Assembly: GCA_945787715.1 (NCBI GenBank)
Contig: CALZJE010000032.1
Location: 1 to 36,735 of the forward strand
Direction of reading: 5' to 3'
DNA from: an uncultured Ectothiorhodospiraceae bacterium
Lineage (GTDB): Bacteria > Pseudomonadota > Gammaproteobacteria > S012-40
Length of the DNA: 36,735 nucleotides
Every line of letters begins with the position of its first letter. The first letter of the stretch is position 1. The translations under genes and the position numbers were made by a program. The notes beneath the pieces are model-generated. The model saw nothing but the letters and a program-made list of their open reading frames with translations. It ran no database searches and was not told the origin of the DNA. This document shows positions 25,219 through 33,432 of this stretch, in pieces.

Positions 25219-26253
25219 ATGAAAAAATTTATGTTATTTATAATGGCTACCATCTTGATATTTACATCAAGCTTAAGCCATGCGTTTGAAGCATTGCCTG
25301 CAACACCACCTATACCTGCAGACAATCCAATAAGCGCGGCAAAAATAGAATTGGGGAAACAGCTTTTTTTCGACCCCAGGCTTTCCGTTGATGGCACGAT
25401 TTCCTGTAATTCCTGCCATAATGTAATGTCAGGTGGTACCGATAACCGTGCAGTTTCAGTGGGGGTAGGCGGACAAAAAGGTGGCCGATCGGCTCCTACC
25501 GTTTGGAATGCTGCATTCTTATCTTCACAGTTTTGGGATGGCCGGGCAGCAACTCTGGAAGATCAGGCAAAAGGTCCTATCCTGGCACATGTGGAAATGG
25601 GAATGCCATCAGCAGACACAGCGGTAAAGCGCATTAAAAGCATTAACGGATATGTACAGTCATTTAAAGCAGTTTTTGGCGGGGATGATCCCGTTACATA
25701 TGATAATATCGCCAAAGCAATTGCAACCTATGAACGTACTCTGGTAACTCCAAATAGTCCTTTTGATCGCTATCAACGAGGGGATAAAAATGCAATGTCG
25801 GCTACAGCGATTCGCGGCATGAAAACCGTCAGCGATTTAGGTTGCACAAGTTGCCATAGTGGCGTTAACTTCGCTGGGCCGGATTTACCCATGGGGCAAG
25901 CCTTTTTACAAAAATTCCCGGTTTTTCCTGGCAGCGAATATGATAAAAAATATAAACTGATGGATGATTTAGGTCGCTATACAGTCACAAAAAAGGACAG
26001 TGATAAAAATATCTGGCGTGTCCCTACGTGGCGAAATGTTGTTTTAACTGCTCCTTATTTTCATAACGGTGCAGTTAAAACATTGGACGAAGCTATTCGC
26101 GTGATGGCAAAAACTCAGTTAAATAAAAATGTCACAAATGAGCAAGTAGCAGATATTTCAGCGTTCCTGAATAGTTTAACAGGAGAGTTTCCTGTTCAAA
26201 CTCTGCCACATTTGCCCAATTACTCCTTCGCAAGCATTGTGGATGATGAGTAA
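25219..26253 (+). CDS. Diheme cytochrome c peroxidase (CcpA/MauG family)
   Basis: A periplasmic diheme peroxidase of 344 residues that should reduce hydrogen peroxide with electrons from cytochrome c. A signal peptide ends SSLSHA (about residue 22). Heme sites are CNSCH (63-67) and CTSCH (209-213). FWDGRAATLEDQAKGP has the conserved Trp, and Glu126 in VEMGMP is the normal catalytic acid. The late segment APYFHNGAVKTLDEAIRVM carries the probable Met ligand. It is a close paralogue of the protein at 14906, with both heme sites at almost the same positions. The ATG at 25219 follows GAGG. It is monocistronic and flanked by gene remnants on both sides. Confidence 0.96.
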   Translation: MKKFMLFIMATILIFTSSLSHAFEALPATPPIPADNPISAAKIELGKQLFFDPRLSVDGTISCNSCHNVMSGGTDNRAVSVGVGGQKGGRSAPTVWNAAFLSSQFWDGRAATLEDQAKGPILAHVEMGMPSADTAVKRIKSINGYVQSFKAVFGGDDPVTYDNIAKAIATYERTLVTPNSPFDRYQRGDKNAMSATAIRGMKTVSDLGCTSCHSGVNFAGPDLPMGQAFLQKFPVFPGSEYDKKYKLMDDLGRYTVTKKDSDKNIWRVPTWRNVVLTAPYFHNGAVKTLDEAIRVMAKTQLNKNVTNEQVADISAFLNSLTGEFPVQTLPHLPNYSFASIVDDE

Positions 26254-26280
26254 TTAGGGTGTTAAACAACAGAGTTGTAA

Positions 26281-26344
26281 TCTCACCGTGAAAGATATCC
26301 TTTATCAGTATGAAGTTGCACGAAGGTTAAAAATCACGGTGAGA
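26281..26344. repeat. 11-bp perfect inverted repeat downstream of the peroxidase
   Basis: TCTCACCGTGA (26281-26291) is exactly inverted as TCACGGTGAGA (26334-26344) with 42 bases between. There is no T tract, so it is not a standard terminator. It may be an operator pair or the ends of a short element. Confidence 0.6.
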
Positions 26345-26391
26345 AATGTCAGCTATTGAAAAGCATTTGTTTTTACCATTCGACTACCACC

Positions 26392-26745
26392 CATTCTTAT
26401 CATTTTCATTTCCTGACGCTGCTGATTCTAAGTGGTTGAAAGTTCCAACAGCTGTTCACTGATGTTACGTTCTGCTGCTTGCATGGATACCAGGCGGCCA
26501 GCATTTTTGCTGGCAAGGGAAAATGCACAGGCGCGAAATACCCAGACGAGCAGGTACTGACGCACGAGAGCGGCAAACAGTTTGGTGTGCTTCATAGTGT
26601 AAGCGGGTAGGGATTGGGATGGCCATTTAGGGGCGTTTGTGCCTTGAAATTTTATAAACTCAAGTGGCAGCAACTGTGACACCTTAGTTAGTGCAGCCAG
26701 TTTATTAAGTGCCGGCCAATTTGGTGAGATTTATTGGTTACAGAT
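26392..26745 (-). pseudogene. Fragment of alternative (N-type) F-ATPase gamma subunit
   Basis: Minus-strand sequence reads KLAALTKVSQLLPLEFIKF, then KWPSQSLPAYTM and LFAALVRQYLLVWVFRACAF, SLASKNAGRLVSMQAAERNI. This is the C-terminal helix region of the gamma subunit of the N-ATPase type of F1Fo. An in-frame TAG (26428-26430) interrupts it, but the expected continuation (NQQRQE) follows directly in the same frame. The last residues and the whole N-terminal part are missing, and no other ATPase gene is near. It is therefore a relic of a lost N-ATPase operon or of an acquired fragment. Confidence 0.72.
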
Positions 26746-26956
26746 TTGTGAGTTTATTTTTTCACACCTTATGCGTATAAATACCTATATTATAAATTCA
26801 TTAATTAAATTATAAATATTACCTTCAGGAAGTTGAGTTGTATTGAGTTGTTAATGCCCTATGTTTATGCCATAGCTGTATTGGAGATTTTTTTGTTTTC
26901 ATAAAAAGCGACAATGATGAATATAATTAAAAGAGCAGTGAAAGGAGAGAATAAAT

Positions 26957-27364
26957 ATGCAAGGCCGATGTAGTCATCGAAAGGCAATTGAATTTACAGT
27001 GAGACTTTATAAAAACAAAGCACTTATTGGATTGGCGGAAACACTTAATTTTGCATCAACGGGTTTATTTATAAAAACAGATGCACTACTTTTTCCTAAA
27101 AATAGCTTGTTAGAAATCGAATTTATTAGTGAAGGTTTCAGTAAGGTGAATCGTATTGCTGCTATAGTTGTACACCGCTCATTTGAGGGAATAGGAGTCA
27201 AGTTCGAGCAATCCATTTGTCACAACCATACACTGAGCTCGGCCCGCGAAAGAAATGGATTTTTCACTTCCCAAAAGTTTTCTCTATCAAAGAATACTTC
27301 ATTTGATGTAATAAATCCTAGTTTAATTCATAACATTAGATTCATACATCCTATCCAAAATTGA
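26957..27364 (+). CDS. PilZ domain protein
   Basis: A 135-residue protein whose first about 95 residues form a PilZ domain, which in other proteins binds cyclic di-GMP. RCSHRKAIEF has the R-x3-R motif at 4-8, and NFASTGLFIKT stands where N-x-S-x-x-G is expected, with Ala instead of Ser. GIGVKFEQS closes the barrel. The weakened second motif makes c-di-GMP binding uncertain. The ATG follows AAAGGAGAG with good spacing. Residues about 96-135 do not resemble the family and end directly at the IS30 remnant, so the C-terminus may have been altered by the insertion. Confidence 0.82.
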   Translation: MQGRCSHRKAIEFTVRLYKNKALIGLAETLNFASTGLFIKTDALLFPKNSLLEIEFISEGFSKVNRIAAIVVHRSFEGIGVKFEQSICHNHTLSSARERNGFFTSQKFSLSKNTSFDVINPSLIHNIRFIHPIQN

Positions 27365-27369
27365 AACTT

Positions 27370-27969
27370 TTATCATCAACGTCATTGAAGTGGGTGCTTA
27401 TAGGATACGCTTGTCGAATTATTACCTCGCCGTTCACAATCGTGCCTCGCTGCTATGATGAACAAGGATGACAAAAGTAGTCGTCACACTCCAGCTTTAC
27501 CGCTATTTTCTACCAATCACGAAATTCAAATCCATTATCACTGGTAATCGAATAAATCCGATCTTTTATCGGCATCTCCAGCAACGCTTTGTTGATGGTG
27601 CCCGCCTTTTGCTTTGGTATCAGCGTAGACCAGGTATATAGCGCCTAACGATTAATCATCGTTAGCATGCCTCCTTATGTTCCCCATACATTATTGTGTC
27701 CATTTCAAGGTCGCCTACAGTTTCTTGGTTGTTAATGACTTCTGGACTCTTTCTATGGCTGTCGTTGAGATTTTTATACGGACCTTTTACCACAATCGTT
27801 TTAATAGTGGCTTTGATCCATCTGGCTTATTTTCCATAATATATTCAATAGGATATAGTATATATTTTTGAGTATAGTGGAACGAATCTATTTCTACAAA
27901 GATTTTATCAAATTTAACACGGCTCATGAGTGGATTATCAATCCAAGAGAACTCCAAAGGGGTACGCAT
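27370..27969 (-). pseudogene. Shattered IS30-family transposase
   Basis: Minus-strand pieces in order match the IS30 transposase: IEYIMENKPDGSKPLLKRL (about 27845-27790), KGPYKNLNDSHRKSPEV (about 27780-27735), VGDLEMDTIMYGEHKEA (about 27715-27665), KAGTINKALLEMPIKDRIYS then ITSDNGFEFRDW (about 27610-27515), then YFCHPCSS and GEVIIRQAYP (about 27460-27400). The DDE acidic residues in GDLEMDT and TSDNG are still seen. At least two frameshifts and several stops (including TAG in a Trp position) separate the pieces. No terminal repeats were recognised. It lies between the PilZ gene and the glutamate dehydrogenase. Confidence 0.8.
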
Positions 27970-28125
27970 AGTCCTTTTGTCGATGTAAAATTGAATTATT
28001 CGTACAGCACAGAGTTTAAAGTGTTAATTTAAAGTTTTGAATACTCAACGGTAATAGCATATAAAGTTACCTTGGGAATTCGCCAAACAAATAAAAATTA
28101 TAGGTAGAAGGGAGAGGGGAGAGCC

Positions 28126-31100
28126 ATGTCACTCACTCATAAAAAAGAAAAAGATGCCGTTATCGCTCAACTTCTGGACATGCTGGAAAAACGGCTGCCG
28201 AAGGAAGATGTTGGATGCGCGACACGATTTGCTAAACAGTATTATGCGCGCATAGCTCCCAGTGAGTTATTGAACCTTTTTATTGATGACCTATACGGTG
28301 CCTTGCTTAGCCATTGGCATTTGGCGCGCCGTCGAAAACCGGGCAAACCATTGCTCCGCATCTATAATCCTTTATTTGAAGAACACGGCTGGCAGTCCAC
28401 TCATACTGTGATTGAAGTTATAGTCGATGACATGCCGTTTCTGGTCGACTCCCTAAACATGGGCTTGATTCAGCTGGGTATTAATATTCATTTCACGTTG
28501 TTTCCGGTTATTCCTGTGCGCCGTGACGTCAATGGTAATCTGCTTGATGTATTGAGTGTTGGTTCAGAAGGTAAAGATGTTGCCCATGAGGCTTTCATAC
28601 GTTTTGAAGTGGACAGACATACCGATCCGCAGTTGTTTTCATCAATACACAAGAAATTTTTACATGTCTTGATGGATGTGCGTTTAGTTGTTGATGATTG
28701 GAAACCTATGCAGGCTAAGATGGGAGAAATTATTGAACAATTGACGGCCCAGAGTTTACCAGTTGCTCAGGAGGAAAAAGAGGAGAGTATCGCTTTTTTA
28801 CGTTGGGTTGAGGTAAATCATTTTACGTTTATCGGTTTCCGGGGCTATGAACTTGTCGAAGAAGCAGGAGAAGATATCTTACGTGTGATTGCCGATTCGG
28901 GTCTGGGCATATTCCGTAACACCCCGCCGAATCATGTCTCAAGGAGCTTTGCTCAGCTTCCCTCAGCCATGCGCAGTGAGGTACGCGAGCCAAGTTTGTT
29001 GATCATTACTAAGTCAACTGCACAGTCCCCGCTACATCGACCTGCCCATATGGATTATTTGGGTATTAAGCGATTTAATGATGCAGGCGAAGTGATTGGC
29101 GAATGGCGTTTTCTCGGTCTGTACAGTTCATCCGCTTATAGTTTATCGCCCAATGAAATTCCAATTCTGCGTCGTAAAGAGGCATGGGTGTTGGCGCAAA
29201 TGAAACTCTCTCCCAATAGTCATGTGGGGAAGGCTATAAAGCATATATTGACAACGTTTCCACGGGACGAGATGTTTCAAGCCAGCGCAGAGGAATTGTT
29301 GGATATTACAACTGGCATACTCCAAGCCCAGGATCGCAACAAACCACGTTTGTTTTTGCGTCAGGATCCCTTCGGTCGATTTATTAGTGCCTTTGTCTAT
29401 GTACCAAGAGATCGCTACAACACGGAAATACGGCTGCGCATACATGAGATTTTGATGCAGGCGTTTGATGGACAGAGTTCCGAGTTTGATGTGCAGTTCA
29501 CCGAGGGCGTATTAGCGCGTGTGCTTTTTATTATCCAAACCAACAGGGATCATATTCCCGAATTCGATGTTGGTGAATTGGAGCAGATAATTGCAACTAC
29601 ACTACTATCTTGGGAGGATGAACTGGAATTGGCTTTACTGGAACGTTATGGAGAAGGTTCCGGTGTTCAGTTGACACATAAATATGGGAAAGCTTTCCCG
29701 TCGGCTTATCGTGAAGATTTTATCTCACGCACTGCCGTTTCGGATATCGACCATCTGGAAAATATTTCAGCAACTAAACCGCTCGACACTCAGCTATACC
29801 GTCCCGTTGAGGAGAGCGACGACATGCTGCGCTTCAAAGTTTATGGGTCGGATAGTCCAATGCCATTATCCGATGTGCTACCCATACTCGAACGTATGGG
29901 GCTACGTGTGCTCGGTGCGCGACCTTATGAAATTGAGATGCCCGGCGGAGAGCGTCGTTGGATCTTAGATTTTGTGATGACTGCTGGTCAAGGCATCGAG
30001 ATTGAAGTGCTGCAAGTGAAAAAAATCTTTCAAGAAGCATTCTCACGTGTCTGTTCAGGAGAAATTGAAAACGATGGTTTCAATCGACTGGTACTGGCAG
30101 CTTCGCTGAACTGGCGCATGGTGATGTTGTTGCGTGGTATCTGCAAATATCTATTGCAAACACATGCGCCTTTTAGTCAGGTCTATATGGAATCGACATT
30201 GGCTAAAAATTCTCATATTGCAAACCTGCTGTCAAAACTGTTTATGGTGCGCTTTGATCCCAAGCCCAAGAAAGACACATTGGAGGCGGAGGAAAAACTA
30301 ACTGCTCGCATTGTGGATGCACTGGATACGGTGAATAATCTTGATGAAGATCGCATTCTACGTCGTTATCTGGCGGTCATTCAGGCCATGTTGCGTACCA
30401 ACTATTTTCAGCGCGACAAGAATAAAACATTCAAACCCTATTTTTCCTTCAAACTGGATTCATCAAAGGTACTCGATCTACCATTACCACGACCTATGTT
30501 TGAGATTTTTGTCTACGCACCGTGGGTGGAAGGGATTCACTTGCGTGGTGGTAAAGTGGCACGTGGTGGTTTACGCTGGTCGGACAGACGGGAAGATTTC
30601 CGTACCGAAGTCCTCGGCTTGATGAAGGCGCAAATGGTCAAGAACTCCGTGATTGTACCAGTGGGCGCCAAAGGTGGCTTCATTGCCAAAAAATTACCGG
30701 ATAGTAGTCGTCGTGACGCTTTGCAGAATGAGGTCATTCATTGTTATCGTACCTTTATCTGCGGACTGCTAGATCTCACTGATAATTTACTGGATGGCAA
30801 GATTGTATCGCCACCTGAAGTTGTCCGCTACGATGAGAATGATGCTTATCTGGTTGTTGCTGCAGATAAGGGTACAGCTACCTTCTCTGATATCGCCAAC
30901 GATGTCGCTGCCGACTACAATTTCTGGCTGGGAGACGGGTTTGCTTCCGGAGGTTCATCGGGTTATGACCACAAAAAAATCGGCATCACAGCGCGTGGAG
31001 CGTGGGAGTCTGTTAAACGCCATTTTTACGAGCTAGGTATTAACTGTCAACAACAGGATTTTACCGTGCTCGGAATAGGTGACATGTCAGGTGATGTGTT

Positions 31101-32976
31101 TGGAAATGGAATGCTCTTGTCACGACATATCAAACTGATCGTAGCATTCAATCATCTACACATTTTTATCGACCCAAATCCGGATCCAGAGCGTTCCTAT
31201 CAGGAGCGTGAGCGCTTGTTTAATTTACCAAATGGTGATTGGCGTGAGTACGATAAAGAACTTATATCTGCGGGTGGCGGAATATATTCACGTAACGCAA
31301 AATCGGTGCAACTCAGTACTGAAGCGCGACAGGTTCTAGGGATAGAGGCTGAGATTCTGACGCCAAGTGATCTGATACAAGGCCTGTTGCGAGCACCTGT
31401 GGACCTGTTGTGGAACGGCGGTATTGGCACCTACGTTAAGGCCAGCCAAGAAAGCCATGATGATGTGGGCGATCGCTATAATGTTACATTGCGCATCGAT
31501 GCCAGAGAATTACGTTGTAAGGTAGTGGCAGAGGGTGGAAACCTAGGATTTACCCAGTTGGCACGCGTCGAGTTTGCCCGTAACGGCGGTCTGATCAATA
31601 CTGATTTTATTGATAATTCAGCGGGTGTGGATTGTTCTGATCATGAAGTAAATATCAAGATTTTGTTAAACCAGGTGATGCGTGCTGGCGACATGACGTT
31701 AAAGCAGCGTAATCAACTACTCGTTAATATGACGGATGATGTCGCAGCACTGGTTCTACATCATAATTATCTGCAAACACAAGCACTCAGTATTGATGCC
31801 GTGCAAGCGCATTTGCTACCCAGCGAGCATATCCGTTTGATTAAGGAACTGGAACGAGAAGGGCGATTGAAACGCAAGCTTGAATTCCTCCCTGGTGATG
31901 CGGCGTTGATTGAAAGGGAGCAACTCGGTGAAGGACTTGCACGGCCTGAAATCGCAGTATTGCTGTCTCACAGTAAAATAAAATTATTTGAAGAGTTATG
32001 CAATTCCAGCATCGGCGAGATTAATTCTCTAGCATCAGAATTAATCGAATATTTCCCCCGTGCTATGCACGATGGATTTACTATTCCCATGCAGGCACAT
32101 CCTCTACGGCTCGAAATTATTGCAACTCAGATCAGTAATAGCATGGTGAATCGCATGGGCAGTACGTTTGTGTTGCGAATGAAAGATGAAACCGGACACG
32201 ATGTTAGGGATATTGCCTGCGCTTTTACCACTGCCCGAGAATTATATCGTGTGCGTGAAGTATGGGACACAATTGAAAGTCTGGATAAAAATATTCCTGC
32301 GCAGATTCAAAACGCGATGTTGATCGAAATCCGACACTTGCTGGATAGAACGACAGTATGGTTGTTGCGCAACCGACGATCACCCATTGATAGTGCTACT
32401 ACGGTTGCAGAGTTTGCAGATAAGGTAGCTGCTACTATTAAGCGAATCCCCAAAATGTTACAAAGCGATACACGAACTCGATACCATAAAACAGTTCGCC
32501 AATATAGCCATGCAGCTGTACCAGCTGAACTGGCCCAACAGGTGGCTATTTTTGATGCTGTTTATCCGGCACTGGATCTGGTAGAGATTCAGATTGATCT
32601 GAATATGAGTATTAATGAGGTTACAGATGCCTATTTTAAACTTGGCTTCGCACTAGATCTTTTTTGGCTGCATGATCGAATCCAGGAATTATCACGGCGT
32701 GATTATTGGCAGCGCAAGGCTCGCATGGCTCTACGCTATGATTTATATGCTGAATTGCGCGTGTTGACTAAAAATCTATTACAACAAACATCTCATCTGC
32801 GCAGTACAAAAGCGCGGTTGGCACACTGGCTTGAGGAAAATGCAGTTTCTGTGGATCACTGGCGTAATTTACTGGTCGATATTCAAGCAAGTGGAGTGCA
32901 AGACCTTGCCATGCTGTCTGTGGCGATGCGTGAAATTCGCAGTTTTGGACGGGTTGGTGCGTCAACACATGATTAA
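28126..32976 (+). CDS. gdhB: NAD-specific glutamate dehydrogenase, large GDH-180 type
   Basis: A 1616-residue NAD-dependent enzyme that deaminates glutamate to 2-oxoglutarate, about the size of Pseudomonas GdhB. The N-terminal half has ACT-like regulatory domains. The catalytic domain starts near residue 800: RGGLRWSDRREDFRTEVLGL (about 811-830) and VPVGAKGGF (about 844-852). GDMSGDVFGNGMLLS (about 985-999) and NPDPERSYQERERLF (about 1017) belong to the dinucleotide-binding part. A C-terminal helical region follows to the end. The ribosome site is strong (GGGAGAGGGGAGA). It is monocistronic, starts 157 bases after the IS30 remnant, and is intact. Confidence 0.97.
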   Translation: MSLTHKKEKDAVIAQLLDMLEKRLPKEDVGCATRFAKQYYARIAPSELLNLFIDDLYGALLSHWHLARRRKPGKPLLRIYNPLFEEHGWQSTHTVIEVIVDDMPFLVDSLNMGLIQLGINIHFTLFPVIPVRRDVNGNLLDVLSVGSEGKDVAHEAFIRFEVDRHTDPQLFSSIHKKFLHVLMDVRLVVDDWKPMQAKMGEIIEQLTAQSLPVAQEEKEESIAFLRWVEVNHFTFIGFRGYELVEEAGEDILRVIADSGLGIFRNTPPNHVSRSFAQLPSAMRSEVREPSLLIITKSTAQSPLHRPAHMDYLGIKRFNDAGEVIGEWRFLGLYSSSAYSLSPNEIPILRRKEAWVLAQMKLSPNSHVGKAIKHILTTFPRDEMFQASAEELLDITTGILQAQDRNKPRLFLRQDPFGRFISAFVYVPRDRYNTEIRLRIHEILMQAFDGQSSEFDVQFTEGVLARVLFIIQTNRDHIPEFDVGELEQIIATTLLSWEDELELALLERYGEGSGVQLTHKYGKAFPSAYREDFISRTAVSDIDHLENISATKPLDTQLYRPVEESDDMLRFKVYGSDSPMPLSDVLPILERMGLRVLGARPYEIEMPGGERRWILDFVMTAGQGIEIEVLQVKKIFQEAFSRVCSGEIENDGFNRLVLAASLNWRMVMLLRGICKYLLQTHAPFSQVYMESTLAKNSHIANLLSKLFMVRFDPKPKKDTLEAEEKLTARIVDALDTVNNLDEDRILRRYLAVIQAMLRTNYFQRDKNKTFKPYFSFKLDSSKVLDLPLPRPMFEIFVYAPWVEGIHLRGGKVARGGLRWSDRREDFRTEVLGLMKAQMVKNSVIVPVGAKGGFIAKKLPDSSRRDALQNEVIHCYRTFICGLLDLTDNLLDGKIVSPPEVVRYDENDAYLVVAADKGTATFSDIANDVAADYNFWLGDGFASGGSSGYDHKKIGITARGAWESVKRHFYELGINCQQQDFTVLGIGDMSGDVFGNGMLLSRHIKLIVAFNHLHIFIDPNPDPERSYQERERLFNLPNGDWREYDKELISAGGGIYSRNAKSVQLSTEARQVLGIEAEILTPSDLIQGLLRAPVDLLWNGGIGTYVKASQESHDDVGDRYNVTLRIDARELRCKVVAEGGNLGFTQLARVEFARNGGLINTDFIDNSAGVDCSDHEVNIKILLNQVMRAGDMTLKQRNQLLVNMTDDVAALVLHHNYLQTQALSIDAVQAHLLPSEHIRLIKELEREGRLKRKLEFLPGDAALIEREQLGEGLARPEIAVLLSHSKIKLFEELCNSSIGEINSLASELIEYFPRAMHDGFTIPMQAHPLRLEIIATQISNSMVNRMGSTFVLRMKDETGHDVRDIACAFTTARELYRVREVWDTIESLDKNIPAQIQNAMLIEIRHLLDRTTVWLLRNRRSPIDSATTVAEFADKVAATIKRIPKMLQSDTRTRYHKTVRQYSHAAVPAELAQQVAIFDAVYPALDLVEIQIDLNMSINEVTDAYFKLGFALDLFWLHDRIQELSRRDYWQRKARMALRYDLYAELRVLTKNLLQQTSHLRSTKARLAHWLEENAVSVDHWRNLLVDIQASGVQDLAMLSVAMREIRSFGRVGASTHD

Positions 32977-33047
32977 CGTGTTCAGCTAAATTATTGAGCT
33001 GTGTATTCAGAAAATAGAATAATATATCAATTATTTGGAGACTAAAT

Positions 33048-33431
33048 ATGAGTTATGAAAAGGTAGCATTCGCCTTTTTTATCGTCATGGCATTAACATT
33101 AAATTTTGGTTTTTTTCTTGGTGATATTGACGTTCCAGCGCATCATAATGTTTATGAATTATTTGCCGCAATTATCATTAGCTTGATTGCGACCATCATG
33201 AAATTTGGTGACCGAACTCAAATCGGCTCGTACTTGTTAGCCACTAGTTTGGTTGCTGATGTGCAGTTAATTATTGCTGCATTGGTTTGGGGGATCATTA
33301 TTTATGGATTGAATCAGCCTATGACGCCAGAACACATGAGCAGTATTGTTTCTCTTTCTGGCGGTGCATTACTTGCCAATGTGACATCCGTTGTTTTACT
33401 GATATTAGAAGCTTCACGAGTCAGACGTTAA
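33048..33431 (+). CDS. DUF6394 family membrane protein
   Basis: A 127-residue protein with about four membrane helices. LTLNFGFFLGDID, HHNVYELFAAIIISLIATIM, KFGDRTQIGSYLLATSLVAD and SLSGGALLANVTSVVLLILE match the DUF6394 family known from Pseudomonas and relatives. Its function is unknown. It ends one base before the channel gene, which makes translational coupling likely; this genomic pairing suggests a channel accessory subunit. The ATG follows TTTGGAGAC. Confidence 0.88.
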   Translation: MSYEKVAFAFFIVMALTLNFGFFLGDIDVPAHHNVYELFAAIIISLIATIMKFGDRTQIGSYLLATSLVADVQLIIAALVWGIIIYGLNQPMTPEHMSSIVSLSGGALLANVTSVVLLILEASRVRR

Positions 33432-33432
33432 A

